The notes below the pieces were generated by a model. It was not told where the DNA came from and made no database searches. It saw only the letters and a list, made by a program, of their open reading frames with translations. A program made the position numbers and the translations under genes. Shown piece after piece: positions 1 through 11,440 of a stretch of 64,000 nucleotides of DNA. The first letter of the stretch is position 1; each line of letters starts with the position of its first letter. Source of the DNA: Diphasiastrum complanatum (lineage: Eukaryota > Streptophyta > Lycopodiopsida > Lycopodiales > Lycopodiaceae); NCBI GenBank assembly GCA_029204225.1, contig CM055097.1, forward strand, positions 55,531,603 to 55,595,602, read 5' to 3'.

Positions 1-1
1 C

Positions 2-190
2 GATGGGTTCTACTTATGCAGGAATTTACTTATCAAGTATAGCTTTGTCAAGGAAAATATCATACGAATGCTGATTATCTATCGCGACTCAGCACCAGAA
101 AAACTGAAGACCCTATCAATGATGATTTTCCAGACGAACATTTATTCGAGATTTCATCTACAAATGTGGAAAAAAAGTACAAAAAGGACC
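2..190 (+). pseudogene. Gypsy pol fragment (end of RNase H / connection region)
   Basis: The plus strand reads RWVLLMQEFTYQV, then a stop, then a segment with NADYLSRL. This matches the conserved Ty3/gypsy stretch after RNase H, where the pattern is a WxxxLQEF block followed by an H/G-K-N-A-D-x-LSR block. At least one in-frame stop is present and no catalytic domain is complete. The fragment is cut by the window edge. It is a decayed remnant, and the family beyond Ty3/gypsy cannot be told. Confidence 0.6.
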
Positions 191-998
191 AAGAGTGGAT
201 CCTAATCTGATCCTCAAGAGGGATTGGTTGTCAGATTACTTGATCTATCAATCTACTTCAGATTAAGATCAATCTAGATCAATTCTAGACACAAAATCCT
301 AACAAGAACAATCATTAATTGAAGGTAAGTGTACTTTATGGTTTCACACGTGTGAAACACTGTCTGAGTACAGACTCCAACCTAAAAATCAAGTACACAT
401 TGATAGAACCACAAAATAATCAACACAAATGTAGACAAATGGAGAAAATCACTCAAAATTGCTTCCAAAACCAAGATTGGTGTCTCACACACATTATGGC
501 CAAATGTGGCTCTATATATACAATAAGTGGGAGCTCGTGGTACTTATCATCCCTTTGATCCCACATGTGTGAAGGTGCTTTGTCATATGATGATTCATCA
601 TGCAAAACTGACACTTGGACAAAACCTTCTATTTTGAGCACTTTTGGTCCATTTTCCTTCTATATGGAGATCTACTTGAAAATCTTCTAGAAGTCAAAAT
701 TCGTCTACTTCAGCTTATTCCACACATGTGAGCTGTCCTCTACACATGGTATGTGACACCTAACCAAAGGATGTGGCTCATGCAAGCAATAGATTGATGC
801 CATGTGTCATGTGTCTAGAAAACTAGTTTTTGGCCTTTTTAGCCACTAGAACTTGAATTAAATCATATGTACAACCTATATGATTATGGTACATGACAAG
901 TACACTATTTTCACACATGGAAACAGGCTCCACACATGTGTATTTATCTATATACAAGATTTTTGGCCTCTACCAAGCTTATTTTTGCATTTTTCACA
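191..998 (-). repeat. LTR-like noncoding DNA ending in TTTTTCACA
   Basis: No gene is visible here. The right end reads TTTTTCACA and is followed by a CTCCTCCTC tract. Read on the minus strand this is a purine-rich polypurine tract abutting the start of an LTR, the same layout as in Copia-1. The left limit is not clear. The segment holds a perfect 18-bp palindrome, GTTTCACACGTGTGAAAC, at 341-358. It also holds looser ACACATGTG copies near 720-735 and 910-940. I read it as the 3' LTR of the decayed copia remnant to its right. Confidence 0.45.
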
Positions 999-2480
999 CT
1001 CCTCCTCAAAAATCTAGCTTGGTAAATCTAGCTTGATGGAAAACATGATGATCTTGAACTTGACTCCATGGGCTAAATTGGTCTTTGCTGGTTCAAAAGG
1101 TGTGAAGATCAGCCAATGAGCTTGATGTTGATCTGAAATCACCATATCCATAATAGTGCTTCTTTGATGTTGACATCTTTGATGAGCTTGAGAGCTTTGC
1201 ACCATCCTAGCACCTCCAAAATTGATTCCTTCCAATTTTCATGTAGATGCTTGACTTTGAGGCTTGCTCCTTCTTCATGTGCATGCTCCTCTTTGATGGA
1301 AATCCAAGACCTCCATGTCTAATAATGATCACAACAAGTATGACCATTCAATATGCACTTCCTATGATTATCAAGATTTTTTATGCTAGAAACATAAGTC
1401 CAAAAATCACCACAACTTGGCATGATTTTTTCAATATTGAAATCAAAAGGTATTTCCATCTCAATAAGGCTAACTACTTGCTTATGGATATAAGTGTCCA
1501 CTTTGGATGCTTCACTTATTCTCATAAGAAGTTTACAACTTGCCTTTAAGATTGAAAACTTACAATTTTCATCTTTATGAATGAACACATCATTCATGAT
1601 CTTATTGAAACCAAAAGATCCTACATTATGAAGATATTTCCATTTCCTTGACTTCATAACTAATGTAAGATTACAAGGAAAACATATTTTGCTATCTTTT
1701 AAGGCATCACACTCAACTAGTATTGCCTTAATCCACCTTTGAGATACAAAAATCTCTTCAAAGCAAATTGGTTCTTCATAAGTTGACATGATAGCATAAA
1801 TGAAACTATTTTCATTTTGTGATTGCTGCTCCTTTTTCTTGATTGATTTCTCTTGGATCATAACAATAAGTTTGAACTTATCTAATGTTCCAAGCAAAAT
1901 ACTTTCCAATGACATAAAATAAATCCAAGTTACTTTCATGAAAGTGACATCTATCTTTGCATCTTGAACCAACAATGCACTTCCAAATGAAAAATTTCAA
2001 AATATTTGACACGTGTTATGATGGACTTTTGAAGACAAATCTTGCAAGTCCTTGTGAGACTCCAAGCCTCATTCACCTTTCCACAAAGGAAACACCTTTC
2101 CTTGGACTTGTCCTTCTTGTATTTGCATTTTGAACTTGAAGCTCCATCCTTCACCTCAGCCCCCTTGCTTTGGTTCTCCTTGGATGGACTGGTCTTCTTT
2201 TTGTAGCATCTTGAGAAAAAATATCCTCCCTTGCCACAAAGGTTGCACTTAGGATCCTTTCTTTCCTTCAATAGGTTGCCACCTATTGATGCCATGTGAA
2301 TAAAAACCTGTGATATGATTCTACAAATGTAATTTGTGACTTTCAAGAGACTAGATTTGAACATCTTCAATAATCTAGAATGATCTACAAAAGATCTAGC
2401 TCACAAACCTAAGAATCAATCTTCACACTAATGACTAGTCACTTGGAAACTTTGCTTTGATCACTAAGACAAAAGCACAC
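999..2480 (-). pseudogene. Degenerate Ty1/copia remnant (gag zinc knuckles and RT-like piece)
   Basis: On the minus strand, 2370-1951 encodes a CNLCGKGGYFFSRCYKK segment, close to a retroviral CCHC zinc knuckle, and a second cysteine-rich segment starting CFLCGK. Farther along, 1975-1319 has an EPICFEE then RWIKAILVECDAL segment. This resembles the start of copia reverse transcriptase, usually EPxxFEEA followed by WxxAMxxExxAL. Protease and integrase are not found and the rest of the ORF is unlike pol, so it is heavily decayed or rearranged. Its 3' LTR is probably the segment on its left. Confidence 0.5.
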
Positions 2481-2827
2481 AATCTTTGAATCAAATCACA
2501 AAAGAAATCAGATCCAATCTCCTATTGGCCTCATCAAATACCAATGGCAGATATTGTGGACCATTTCGGATTATAAAGAAAATTGGTTCTTTAGCTTTTG
2601 AACTAGATCTTCAGGACAAGACTACTGCTCATTCAGTGTTTCATGTAAGCCGGTTAAAATTATGTTTACATGAAGGTGACATAGTTGGTTCAGAGGAGGA
2701 TCTTATCCATTTGGGGGACTTATCGCTTAGTGTTCCTTTGGAACCTGAAAAGGTACTTAAAACCAAAGATAAATAACTAAGAAATTGTTCTATCTCTGAG
2801 TGCTTGATTAGGTGGAAGGGATGGACT

Positions 2828-3329
<502 letters not shown>

Positions 3330-3984
3330 TGTGAAAAATACAGATCCTAAGTGGATCTAAACTCCAAGATCATTGGCTTGAATGCTTGCACTCCAAACTA
3401 CATAAGCTAGGAATTGGCAACACATTCTATGCTACCTAGAATGCAAAGAACTTGATCAAAAAGCATTTATCACAAATGGAAACTTCCATAAACATCAAGT
3501 GCGGCCCAAAATAACATTATACAGTCCATAATACATCAGCCTATCACTTTTGGAAAGCACCTAAGATCATACACAATAGCTTGAAGACAATACACACAAC
3601 AATGCTCTCAATGGAGGAAGAAACAATGACAATGATCTATTGATCTCAATGAAGCATACAAAAGGTTTCTCCAACCTGTTCTCCACGACTTCCCTACTAT
3701 TTATGGATGAGGAAGATGACTCTCTCTCCTCTCTCTAGAAGGTACTTGACCCTAGATATTCCCTATATAGGAAAAATAGCTAAAAATGGCTTATATGACC
3801 AAAATACATCAAAATGGTCTCATTTTGAAGGGTATGAAGTTTGACACTTCATCATACTGAAAAAATACAGTAAATAAAAACATTGTGGCCTGGTTCACAC
3901 GTGTGAAACTCCAGAACCAAAACTATTTATAATTTTAGCCAATTTAGGCCTCAAACTAGCTAGGAAATGTTGACAATTTTCACA
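3330..3984 (-). repeat. Copia-1 3' LTR
   Basis: The boundaries are set by the TG...CA ends, the TGTGAAAA/TTTTCACA terminal repeats and the match to 9106-9760. It has a CTATATAGG TATA-like motif on the minus strand (around 3764-3775) with a GA-rich patch about 30 bp downstream (3720-3740). A TTCACACGTGTGAA palindrome lies at 3894-3907. The pol stop codon overlaps the LTR edge. Confidence 0.95.
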
Positions 3985-6900
3985 CTCCCTCTTCAACATT
4001 GGATGCTAGTTTCAACATAGTCTTTGAGCACATTCCAAGATTAGATCTATGCATTAAATATAGGTCCTTTCCCAATGGTTTGGTGAAGATATCAGCCACA
4101 CACTCCTTTGAAGAGACATGTTGAAGCTCCACCTCTTTGGCAATGACTTGATCTCTCACAAAATGGTGAGCAATCTCAATGTGCTTGCTCCTTGCATGAA
4201 AAACAGGATTGCTTGCCAAGCTTTGGGCTGAAAGGTTATCACAAAGTATGATTGGAGTCTTCTCTGGTTCCAGCAAGTGAAGATCCAATAACATCCTCTT
4301 GATCCAAAGAATCTCCTTGGTGCATGTTGTTAATGCCTTGTATTCGGCTTCGGTGGAAGATAGAGAGATAGTTGGTTGCTTCTTTGATAGCCATGAGACC
4401 ACTCCATCTCCAAGATAGATTGCAAAGGCACTTGTTGACTTCCTATCCATTTGATCACCTGCAAAATCTGAATCTGAAAATCCACAAAGGTTAGGTGTAG
4501 TACCTCCATACAAGATGCCAAAATCTCTAGATCCCGAGATGTATCTAAGTACTCTCTTTCCTAGCTTCCAATGAGCCTCACTAGGATCTTGCATAAATTG
4601 ACTTAGTTTACCAACCACAAAGCTTAGATCAGGTCTTGTGATGGTTAACCATATAAGAGATCCTATTAGCTTTCTATAGAGAGTAATGTCCTTGAAGGAT
4701 CTTTCATTACTTCTTGTAGTTAGCTTTACATTTGATTCCATAGGAGTAGAAACAACTTTACAATCTTCCATATGAAACCTTTTTAGAATAGAGTTAACAT
4801 ACTTTTCTTGACATATGAATGTAGATTTAGAAGTTCTAATAATCTCTATTCCTAAGATATAATGAAGTTTACCAAGATCTTGAATTTCAAACTCTCTTTT
4901 GAGTGCCATCTTGATTTCATCTATATCTAGATTGTTACCACCACTTAAGATAATGTCATCAACATAGATCAAAAGTAAAGTGATATCATTTTCATTCAAT
5001 CTAAAGTAGAGAGAATGATAATACTCACTCATAACAAAGTTTTGAGAAAGTAAGAAGGAATTGAGCTTAGCATACCAACTCCTTGGTGCTTGCTTTAGCC
5101 CATACAAACTCTTTTGGAGATAGCACACATGATTAGGCTCATCATGTGAAACATAGCCCTCGGGTTGCTCCATGTAAATATCTTCTTCAAGATCACCATT
5201 CAAGAAGGCATTAGTAACATCCATTTGCCACATATCCCAATCATAAAGAGTTGCAAGAGAGATTAGGATTCGAATAGTTACCATCTTTGCCACGGGTGCA
5301 AAGGTCTCATCATAGTCAATACCATATTCTTGAGCATACCCCTTTGCCACCAACCTTGCCTTGTACTTGTTGATTGATCCATCTTGATTTGTCTTGATCT
5401 TGAAGATCCACTTACAACCAATTGCCTTCTTGTCCTTTGGAAGCTTTACCAACCTCCATGTGTTGCTTTTGATGAGTGCTTGATGCTCATGATCCATGGC
5501 TTGGATCCATTCCTTCTTTTGAATTGCTTCACCTACACAAGTTGGTTCATCAAAAGAGGTAAGAAAAGCAAAGTTAGAGTTGTCCACCACTTGCTTTCCT
5601 TTTTCATCATAGGTTAGCCTTGATGGCTTAGCCCTTTGCCTTTGAGTCTTCCTTGAAGTTTGCTTTGGAGTGGCATCTCCATCTTCATCCAAGACATCTT
5701 GCACATCATGATGATTAGTAGGCACATCAACATCAACATCAACAACATTGGAAACATTCTCTTCATGAAAGATGACATCCCTACTTATGACAACTTTCTT
5801 TGTAGAAGGAATGTACACTTTGTAAGCCTTGCTTACTTCACTATAGCCAACAAACACACCCTTCTTTGATGAAGGATCTTCTTTAGTTCTATCATCAAGT
5901 GTGATATTGACAAAACATGTACATCCAAAGATCCTACAATGCTTGACACTCGGCCTTCTACCATAAAGAACCTCATGAGGAGTTTTACCATCCAAGGAAG
6001 CACTTGTCCATCTATTACATAGATAGTTAGCACATGCTAAAGCTTCCCCCCAAAAAGACTTAGCAAGATTAGCATGTAGTCTCATTGCCTTGGCACATTC
6101 ACAAAGGGTTCTATTCTTCCTCTCGGCCACTCCATTCTGTTGTGGAGTCCTAGGACTAGACATCTCCCTCTTAATCCCATGTGCTATACAAAAGTCTTTG
6201 AACCTATTTGAGGTGTATTCCCCTCCATTATCAGATCTTAAGCATTTGATCTTTGTATTGAATTGGTTTTCCATTTCATTCTTGAACTTGACAAATGCAG
6301 CAAACACTTCATCCTTACTTTTAAGAAGATAGATCCAAGTATACCTACTAAAGTCATCAATGAAAGTTGCATACATCTTTGCCCCACCATTGCTAGTTGT
6401 ACTAGAAGAATGAATATCAGAATGCACAAGTTGAAAAGCTTCTTTAGATCTAGAAGTAGATCTAGAATAAGCAAGTCTATGAGATTTGGACAAGGCACAA
6501 TGTTCACAAACACTATTGTTTGCAACAAGACTTTTAGGGAGACCAAGAACAAGCTCTTTCTTTGCCATTACCTCCAAAGATTTGAAGTTGGGATGGCCCA
6601 ACCTCTTGTGCCAAACTTCTTGGTTTGTCAATTGCTCCCTAGCCATACATCCTTCATGATTAGAGATCACACATGCATCAAGCTTGAAAAGTTTACCATG
6701 CCTCCTACCTTGAGCAATCAAGGATCCACATTTACTTATCAAACATGCATCTCCAATGAACTCCACATCAAGTCCTTTGTCAATCATTTGACTTACACTA
6801 AGCAAATTCTTAGTGATTGAAGGAATGTACAAAACATTTTCAAGATTTGCTTTCCTATTTGTTGAAAGGGAAATAGGAATAGTGCCTATTCCTTTGATGT

Positions 6901-7933
6901 CACATTGACCATCATTTGCAGTGTAGATGATGTTACCTTCTCCCTCATAAGACAATAAGGATGTAAAGTATTCCTTATGTCTTGTCATGTGAGATGAGGC
7001 TCCACTATCAATCCACCAAGGATCATTATCATCTATGTTGGCTAACAAACTTGAAGTCATAACAAGTGATTCACATGTGTTATGTTCTTCCTCATCTATT
7101 GTAAGATTTCCTTGCCTCTCTCCTTGCTCTCTTTTCTTCTTATAACATTCATTTGCAAAATGACCTTTTATCCCACAATAAAAGCACTTGAACTTTGACT
7201 TATTGTTCTTAGTAGAAGAGGAAGAGGAAGAGTGATCATCATGATCAAAGTTACCACCTTTGGACCATTTCCCTTTGCCTTTACCTTTGCCCTTGAATTT
7301 GCCTTTTGTGAAGAAAGCCTCTTCACCTCCACCTTGCAAGGATGCACCATCAAGCTTTGATTGCAACCTATGTTCTTCAGCCAATAAGATTTCTTGCAAG
7401 TCAACCACACTTGGCAAGACTCTTTGAATGGCAAAACTTTGCACAAGGTTAGCATGTTCATTTAGCAAACCATTCAACATAACTTGGACTATTTCACCAT
7501 CTTTTATGTTCTCATCAATGCATGGTAAATCATCACTTAGGGACTTAACTCTCAAGATAAATGCATGAGCACTTTCACCCTCTCTTTGCCTACTAGAAAA
7601 TATTTGTCTCCTTAGGGTCAATACCCTAGATGTGGACTTTGATTCAAAGAGCTTCTTTAAGGCATTCCATGCCTCACTTGCACTTTGACACTTTCCAACT
7701 TCCTTGAGAAGTTCATTTGTAACATTCATTTTAATGATATGAAGAGCCCTTTTGGCCTTCTTATCAAACCTTTGTTGCTCTTGAAGTGTGAGAGGTCTCT
7801 CTTCAATTTCTGCAACTATGTCCATGAGTTCATTCAACTCAAGTAAGGACTCCATCCTCACTTTCCAAGTAGAGTAGTTTGATGAACTCAACCTTTCACT
7901 AGACTCTAGCATGATCCCACCATTGGAAGCCAT
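3980..7933 (-). CDS. Copia Gag-Pol polyprotein (1317 aa, intact)
   Basis: A single polyprotein carries all activities for retrotransposition. The Gag region (about 1-240) is of the UBN2 type. A CCHC zinc knuckle (CFYCGIKGHFANEC) lies at 250-263. The aspartic protease motif WWIDSGASSHM is at 306-316, with Asp309 catalytic. The integrase zinc site uses His442, His446, Cys476 and Cys479. The integrase core has Asp506, Asp568 and Glu604 as the probable DDE triad. Reverse transcriptase covers about 805-1070, with Asp905 and the YVDD box at 990-993. RNase H covers about 1150-1280, with the STEAEY motif near 1193. Length and order match autonomous Ty1/copia (Pseudoviridae-like) elements. The start is the first ATG, which opens a Gag-like MASNGG protein shared with a copy at 30961. 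The stop overlaps the 3' LTR. No frameshift or stop was seen. Confidence 0.97.
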   Translation of the reverse strand: MASNGGIMLESSERLSSSNYSTWKVRMESLLELNELMDIVAEIEERPLTLQEQQRFDKKAKRALHIIKMNVTNELLKEVGKCQSASEAWNALKKLFESKSTSRVLTLRRQIFSSRQREGESAHAFILRVKSLSDDLPCIDENIKDGEIVQVMLNGLLNEHANLVQSFAIQRVLPSVVDLQEILLAEEHRLQSKLDGASLQGGGEEAFFTKGKFKGKGKGKGKWSKGGNFDHDDHSSSSSSTKNNKSKFKCFYCGIKGHFANECYKKKREQGERQGNLTIDEEEHNTCESLVMTSSLLANIDDNDPWWIDSGASSHMTRHKEYFTSLLSYEGEGNIIYTANDGQCDIKGIGTIPISLSTNRKANLENVLYIPSITKNLLSVSQMIDKGLDVEFIGDACLISKCGSLIAQGRRHGKLFKLDACVISNHEGCMAREQLTNQEVWHKRLGHPNFKSLEVMAKKELVLGLPKSLVANNSVCEHCALSKSHRLAYSRSTSRSKEAFQLVHSDIHSSSTTSNGGAKMYATFIDDFSRYTWIYLLKSKDEVFAAFVKFKNEMENQFNTKIKCLRSDNGGEYTSNRFKDFCIAHGIKREMSSPRTPQQNGVAERKNRTLCECAKAMRLHANLAKSFWGEALACANYLCNRWTSASLDGKTPHEVLYGRRPSVKHCRIFGCTCFVNITLDDRTKEDPSSKKGVFVGYSEVSKAYKVYIPSTKKVVISRDVIFHEENVSNVVDVDVDVPTNHHDVQDVLDEDGDATPKQTSRKTQRQRAKPSRLTYDEKGKQVVDNSNFAFLTSFDEPTCVGEAIQKKEWIQAMDHEHQALIKSNTWRLVKLPKDKKAIGCKWIFKIKTNQDGSINKYKARLVAKGYAQEYGIDYDETFAPVAKMVTIRILISLATLYDWDMWQMDVTNAFLNGDLEEDIYMEQPEGYVSHDEPNHVCYLQKSLYGLKQAPRSWYAKLNSFLLSQNFVMSEYYHSLYFRLNENDITLLLIYVDDIILSGGNNLDIDEIKMALKREFEIQDLGKLHYILGIEIIRTSKSTFICQEKYVNSILKRFHMEDCKVVSTPMESNVKLTTRSNERSFKDITLYRKLIGSLIWLTITRPDLSFVVGKLSQFMQDPSEAHWKLGKRVLRYISGSRDFGILYGGTTPNLCGFSDSDFAGDQMDRKSTSAFAIYLGDGVVSWLSKKQPTISLSSTEAEYKALTTCTKEILWIKRMLLDLHLLEPEKTPIILCDNLSAQSLASNPVFHARSKHIEIAHHFVRDQVIAKEVELQHVSSKECVADIFTKPLGKDLYLMHRSNLGMCSKTMLKLASNVEEGV

Positions 7934-9093
7934 GATTCTAATGTTTCTTCAACTTTTAGGTTCTGTCCTAAAGCACTTAGCACTCACTTTTCTCTCAACA
8001 AATGATAGATAAAGAGATCTATGAAGATTTAGGACCCTAAAACACTTCTATCTTGAACCTAGATGGTTTCCAAGCATAGAAAGGAAGATTGAAACACATG
8101 CAACACTTTGCACACACTAAGAATGGATTACAAAATCAAACCAACCTGAACACACTCTTGCTTAAGCTCTCAAACTTTCCAGCAAGTGACCAAATCAAGT
8201 TATGGTGTGAAGAGTTACTTGCATTCTTAGAAAATACCCAAAACTAGGATGCCAAGATTACCTAGTAATGAACAAACTTGATCAACATATGATCAACACA
8301 CTAAGATATTGATTCAACCTGTAAAACCACATGTAAACCACACTTCTAAAAGTTTATAAACTCCAGCAAGTGATAAATACAAGATTTAGAGGTGAATGAA
8401 TGAGCACACTTAGTGAATCACAAGACTAGCTTCACTATCTTGTCAAATCTTGGTGTTTAGATGTAGATCTAAGATCACTTCACATGAGAATGTTCCTCAA
8501 CCTGTTAAGAACCTGAAAACACACTTGCATAATGGTTAACACCTTCCAGCAAATGCTCCAATCAAATTACATAAGGAGAGTTACTTACATGCTCAACAAA
8601 GTACACCAAAATTTATGCCAAAATTGATGACAATCTTTACAATATGCTCTTCACAATGGAGCTTACAATATGTTCACCCAAAAAAGGGGATCTTTCATCC
8701 AAATGGGAGCTTTGCTCAGCCTTTAGGAGAATTACAACTCACTCAAAAGAGCATTTGTCATCCACTTAAGGAGAAGTTTCATCCACTTAAGGAGAGTGTT
8801 CATCCAAGAATGGAGATTGTCAACAATAGGATTGAAAAGAACATTGTTAGTATTGAATATGCACAAGCCTCACAATCACAAATGATTAGGTGTTATGATC
8901 TGATCCAAAATAGTTTCTTTTCAGCCTCTGATCTTCAATAGACCTGAAATATGCTTTTGATCCACAAGTTCAACTCACAAAACAAAGGTTAGTAAGATTT
9001 GATCAACAAGGCAATGCAAAATCATGCTAGAACTTGATCAAACATCCAAATATCACCAAAAATGGAATACTTACTGTAAATAGAAGCCAACCA
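7934..9093 (-). other. Copia-1 untranslated leader with short tandem repeats
   Basis: This is noncoding DNA between the gag start and the primer binding site. At about 8675-8830 it holds imperfect repeats built on CATCCACTTAAGGAG and GTTCATCCA (plus-strand view), about four units. Element E has the same kind of array at about 31680-31815 with a different unit count. The role is unknown. Leaders of LTR elements usually carry dimerisation or packaging signals, so that is a possible but unproven use. Confidence 0.6.
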
Positions 9094-9105
9094 GCTCTGA
9101 TACCA
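9094..9105 (-). other. Copia-1 primer binding site
   Basis: The minus strand reads TGGTATCAGAGC directly after the 5' LTR. This is the usual plant copia primer site, complementary to the 3' end of initiator methionine tRNA. Confidence 0.95.
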
Positions 9106-9760
9106 TGTGAAAAATACAGATCCTAAGTGGATCTAAACTCCAAGATCATTGGCTTGAATGCTTGCACTCCAAACTACATAAGCTAGGAATTGGCAACACA
9201 TTCTATGCTACCTAGAATGCAAAGAACTTGATCAAAAAGCATTTATCACAAATGGAAACTTCCATAAACATCAAGTGCGGCCCAAAATAGCATTATACAG
9301 TCCATAATACATCAGCCTATCACTTTTGGAAAGCACCTAAGATCATACACAATAGCTTGAAGACAATACACACAACAATGCTCTCAATGGAGGAAGAAAC
9401 AATGACAATGATCTATTGATCTCAATGAAGCATACAAAAGGTTTCTCCAACCTGTTCTCCACGACTTCCCTACTATTTATGGATGAGGAAGATGACTCTC
9501 TCTCCTCTCTCTAGAAGGTACTTGACCCTAGATATTCCCTATATAGGAAAAATAGCTAAAAATGGCTTATATGACCAAAATACATCAAAATGGTCTCATT
9601 TTGAAGGGTATGAAGTTTGACACTTCATCATACTGAAAAAATACAGTAAATAAAAACATTGTGGCCTGGTTCACACGTGTGAAACTCCAGAACCAAAACT
9701 ATTTACAATTTTAGCCAATTTAGGCCTCAAACTAGCTAGGAAATGTTGACAATTTTCACA
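9106..9760 (-). repeat. Copia-1 5' LTR
   Basis: It is 655 bp and nearly identical to 3330-3984, with the same TATA-like motif, GA patch and CACACGTGTG palindrome (9670-9683). It should act as promoter for the minus-strand transcript. Confidence 0.95.
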
Positions 9761-10058
9761 AATCCTACTAGTTTTAGGACTAAATTCAATGTACCCAACA
9801 TTCAAATTTGAATCTACTCAAACTTGACTTGTAATCTTTCCCACACTTTCCAAAAGTGTTTATTCAAATGCATTTAGACTAATATAACTTTGAAAAGTCA
9901 AACTCTAAGTCAAACATGAAAATTGGCCTCAATTGCCAAATATAGAAATGTAGCAAATATGATTAAACTTGTTGAATTTCTCACACTCCTTCTTCAACTA
10001 GTTTTAGCATGGACTTTGATAATACTCCAAGTGAAGTCTTGATCTACAAAAGATGCAA
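9761..10058 (-). repeat. LTR2 copy A, right part, and short copia stub
   Basis: The LTR resumes after the AATCC duplication and ends with TTTCTCACA at 9985. A pyrimidine tract (CTCCTTCTTCAAC), the complement of a polypurine tract, follows. About 70 bp of copia 3' DNA, similar to 33457-33540, follow before a junction at about 10059. Thus LTR2-A is the 3' LTR of a minus-strand copia whose body has been lost. Confidence 0.7.
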
Positions 10059-11440
10059 TCTATAATGGTGTAGCAGAGAGGAAAAACAAAACTATCATGG
10101 AAGCTGCAAGATCCATGATGGCCAACTCGAAGGCATCAAGGTCACTGGGGGCTGAGGCGATAGCTATAGCCTCCTACTCGCAGAACGGGATAGTGAAGTC
10201 AAGCATTGCTCAGACTACCCCACACGAGGTATGGTGGAGAAGCAAGCCAAACTTGGCTCATGTTTGAATGGATTCTTGGTTGGCTATGATATACATTCTG
10301 CATATTACTGAATATACATGCCTTAGACCAATGAAGTGAAGACCGTCAGAGACGTCAGATTTGACGAAACAAGGACAATGGCTGAGGAGATTAGTTCAGC
10401 TATGAAGTTCTCAGCAGACAATACTATGATCTACCCACATCGATAGAGGGAGCGGAACCTGAGCATCCAGACGAAAATACTCAAATTCCAGTTGAACTAA
10501 ATGATAGTTCGGACAAAGAGCAGACTGATATGTCGGAAGTGCCCAGAACACCTGCGACACACCGAAGCTCTACTGTTAGTAGACAAGACAAAGGCAAAGT
10601 AGTTGTTGAGGCTGTATTTCCTCCAAGAAGATCTGCAAGACAAAGAAGAGCAGCAGTCAGATATATACCTGACAACTCACCTTCTGCTCAAGAAGAATTT
10701 GGTGGATTCAGTGGTGAATCACAAAACTTAGGAAGAAGCCATCAACTGTCCAAACAAGGACAAATGGATCAAGGCCATGGAAGATGAAATGAGCTCCATG
10801 AAGCAAAATGAAGCATGGACTCTCGAACCACTACCAGCCGACAGAAAGACTGTCAAGTGTAAGTGGATCTACAAGCATAAGTATGGACCAGACGACAATG
10901 TACTAAGATACAAAGCTAGGCTAGTTGCAAAGAGTTTCTCACAGAAGTATGACATTGATTATATAGAGACCTTTTTTCTTGTTGTGAGACACACATCTCT
11001 ACACATATTATTTGCATATGCAGCTGCCTATAATATGAAGATCCACATTGTAGACGAGAAGACAATTTTTCTACATGGAAAGCTCAATGAAGTCACTCTA
11101 CATGGACCAGCCCCCGGGTTTTACCTGCGAGTCACTTGCTGACTATGCCTGCAGAATGCACAGAAGCATCTATGGACTGAAATAGTCCGCTATGGTACAA
11201 GAAGAAGGATCACGCACTAAGATCCTTAGGCTTCCAGCCCTTAATGGCTGATTACAACGTTTATGTGAAAGTCATAAATGGAGAGATCATCATAATCGGT
11301 GTCTATGTAGATCATACGTTGATTCTGTCACAAAGCGACAACCTGATTGCACAGGTGAAGGCAAATATTTCGAAGCACTTCAAAATACCTGACCTAGGGA
11401 AAGCAAAGTGCTACCTGGGCTTACAGAGAGAGAAAGAACG
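10059..11440 (+). pseudogene. Decayed Ty1/copia fragment: integrase end to reverse transcriptase
   Basis: The plus strand starts inside integrase with NGVAERKNKTIMEAARSMM (the end of the DDE core). It continues with a TPHEVWW block, a hinge with SARQRRAAVRYIP, and reverse transcriptase: WIYKHKYG, then RYKARLVAKSFSQKY, then ETFFLVVRHTS (10777-11142). The YVDD box is changed to YVDHTL (11298-11315), and YLGLQ follows at about 11410. Many stops and frame changes mean it is dead. The left end is a rearrangement junction. The right end meets another copia family at about 11425-11445. Confidence 0.8.

Larger units (their letters stand above)
3330..9760 (-). mobile_element. Copia-1: complete, young Ty1/copia retrotransposon
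   Basis: This is a full-length element of 6.4 kb on the minus strand. Both LTRs are 655 bp, begin TGTGAAAA and end TTTTCACA. I saw only two differences between them (near 3522/9290 and 3930/9705). A 5-bp target duplication, AATCC, flanks it (3325-3329 and 9761-9765). A primer binding site, TGGTATCAGAGC, abuts the 5' LTR, and a GAAGAGGGAG polypurine tract abuts the 3' LTR. One uninterrupted gag-pol ORF lies between. Near-identical LTRs imply recent insertion. The target was an LTR2 copy. It looks autonomous, though transcription cannot be judged. Confidence 0.97.

Noticed and set aside
5384-6820. Plus-strand ORFs inside Copia-1
   Set aside because: They are antisense shadows of the intact minus-strand polyprotein.
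8615-8941. Plus-strand ORF of 108 codons in the Copia-1 leader (and its relatives near 31600)
   Set aside because: It is made of leader repeats read against the direction of the element, with no homology.
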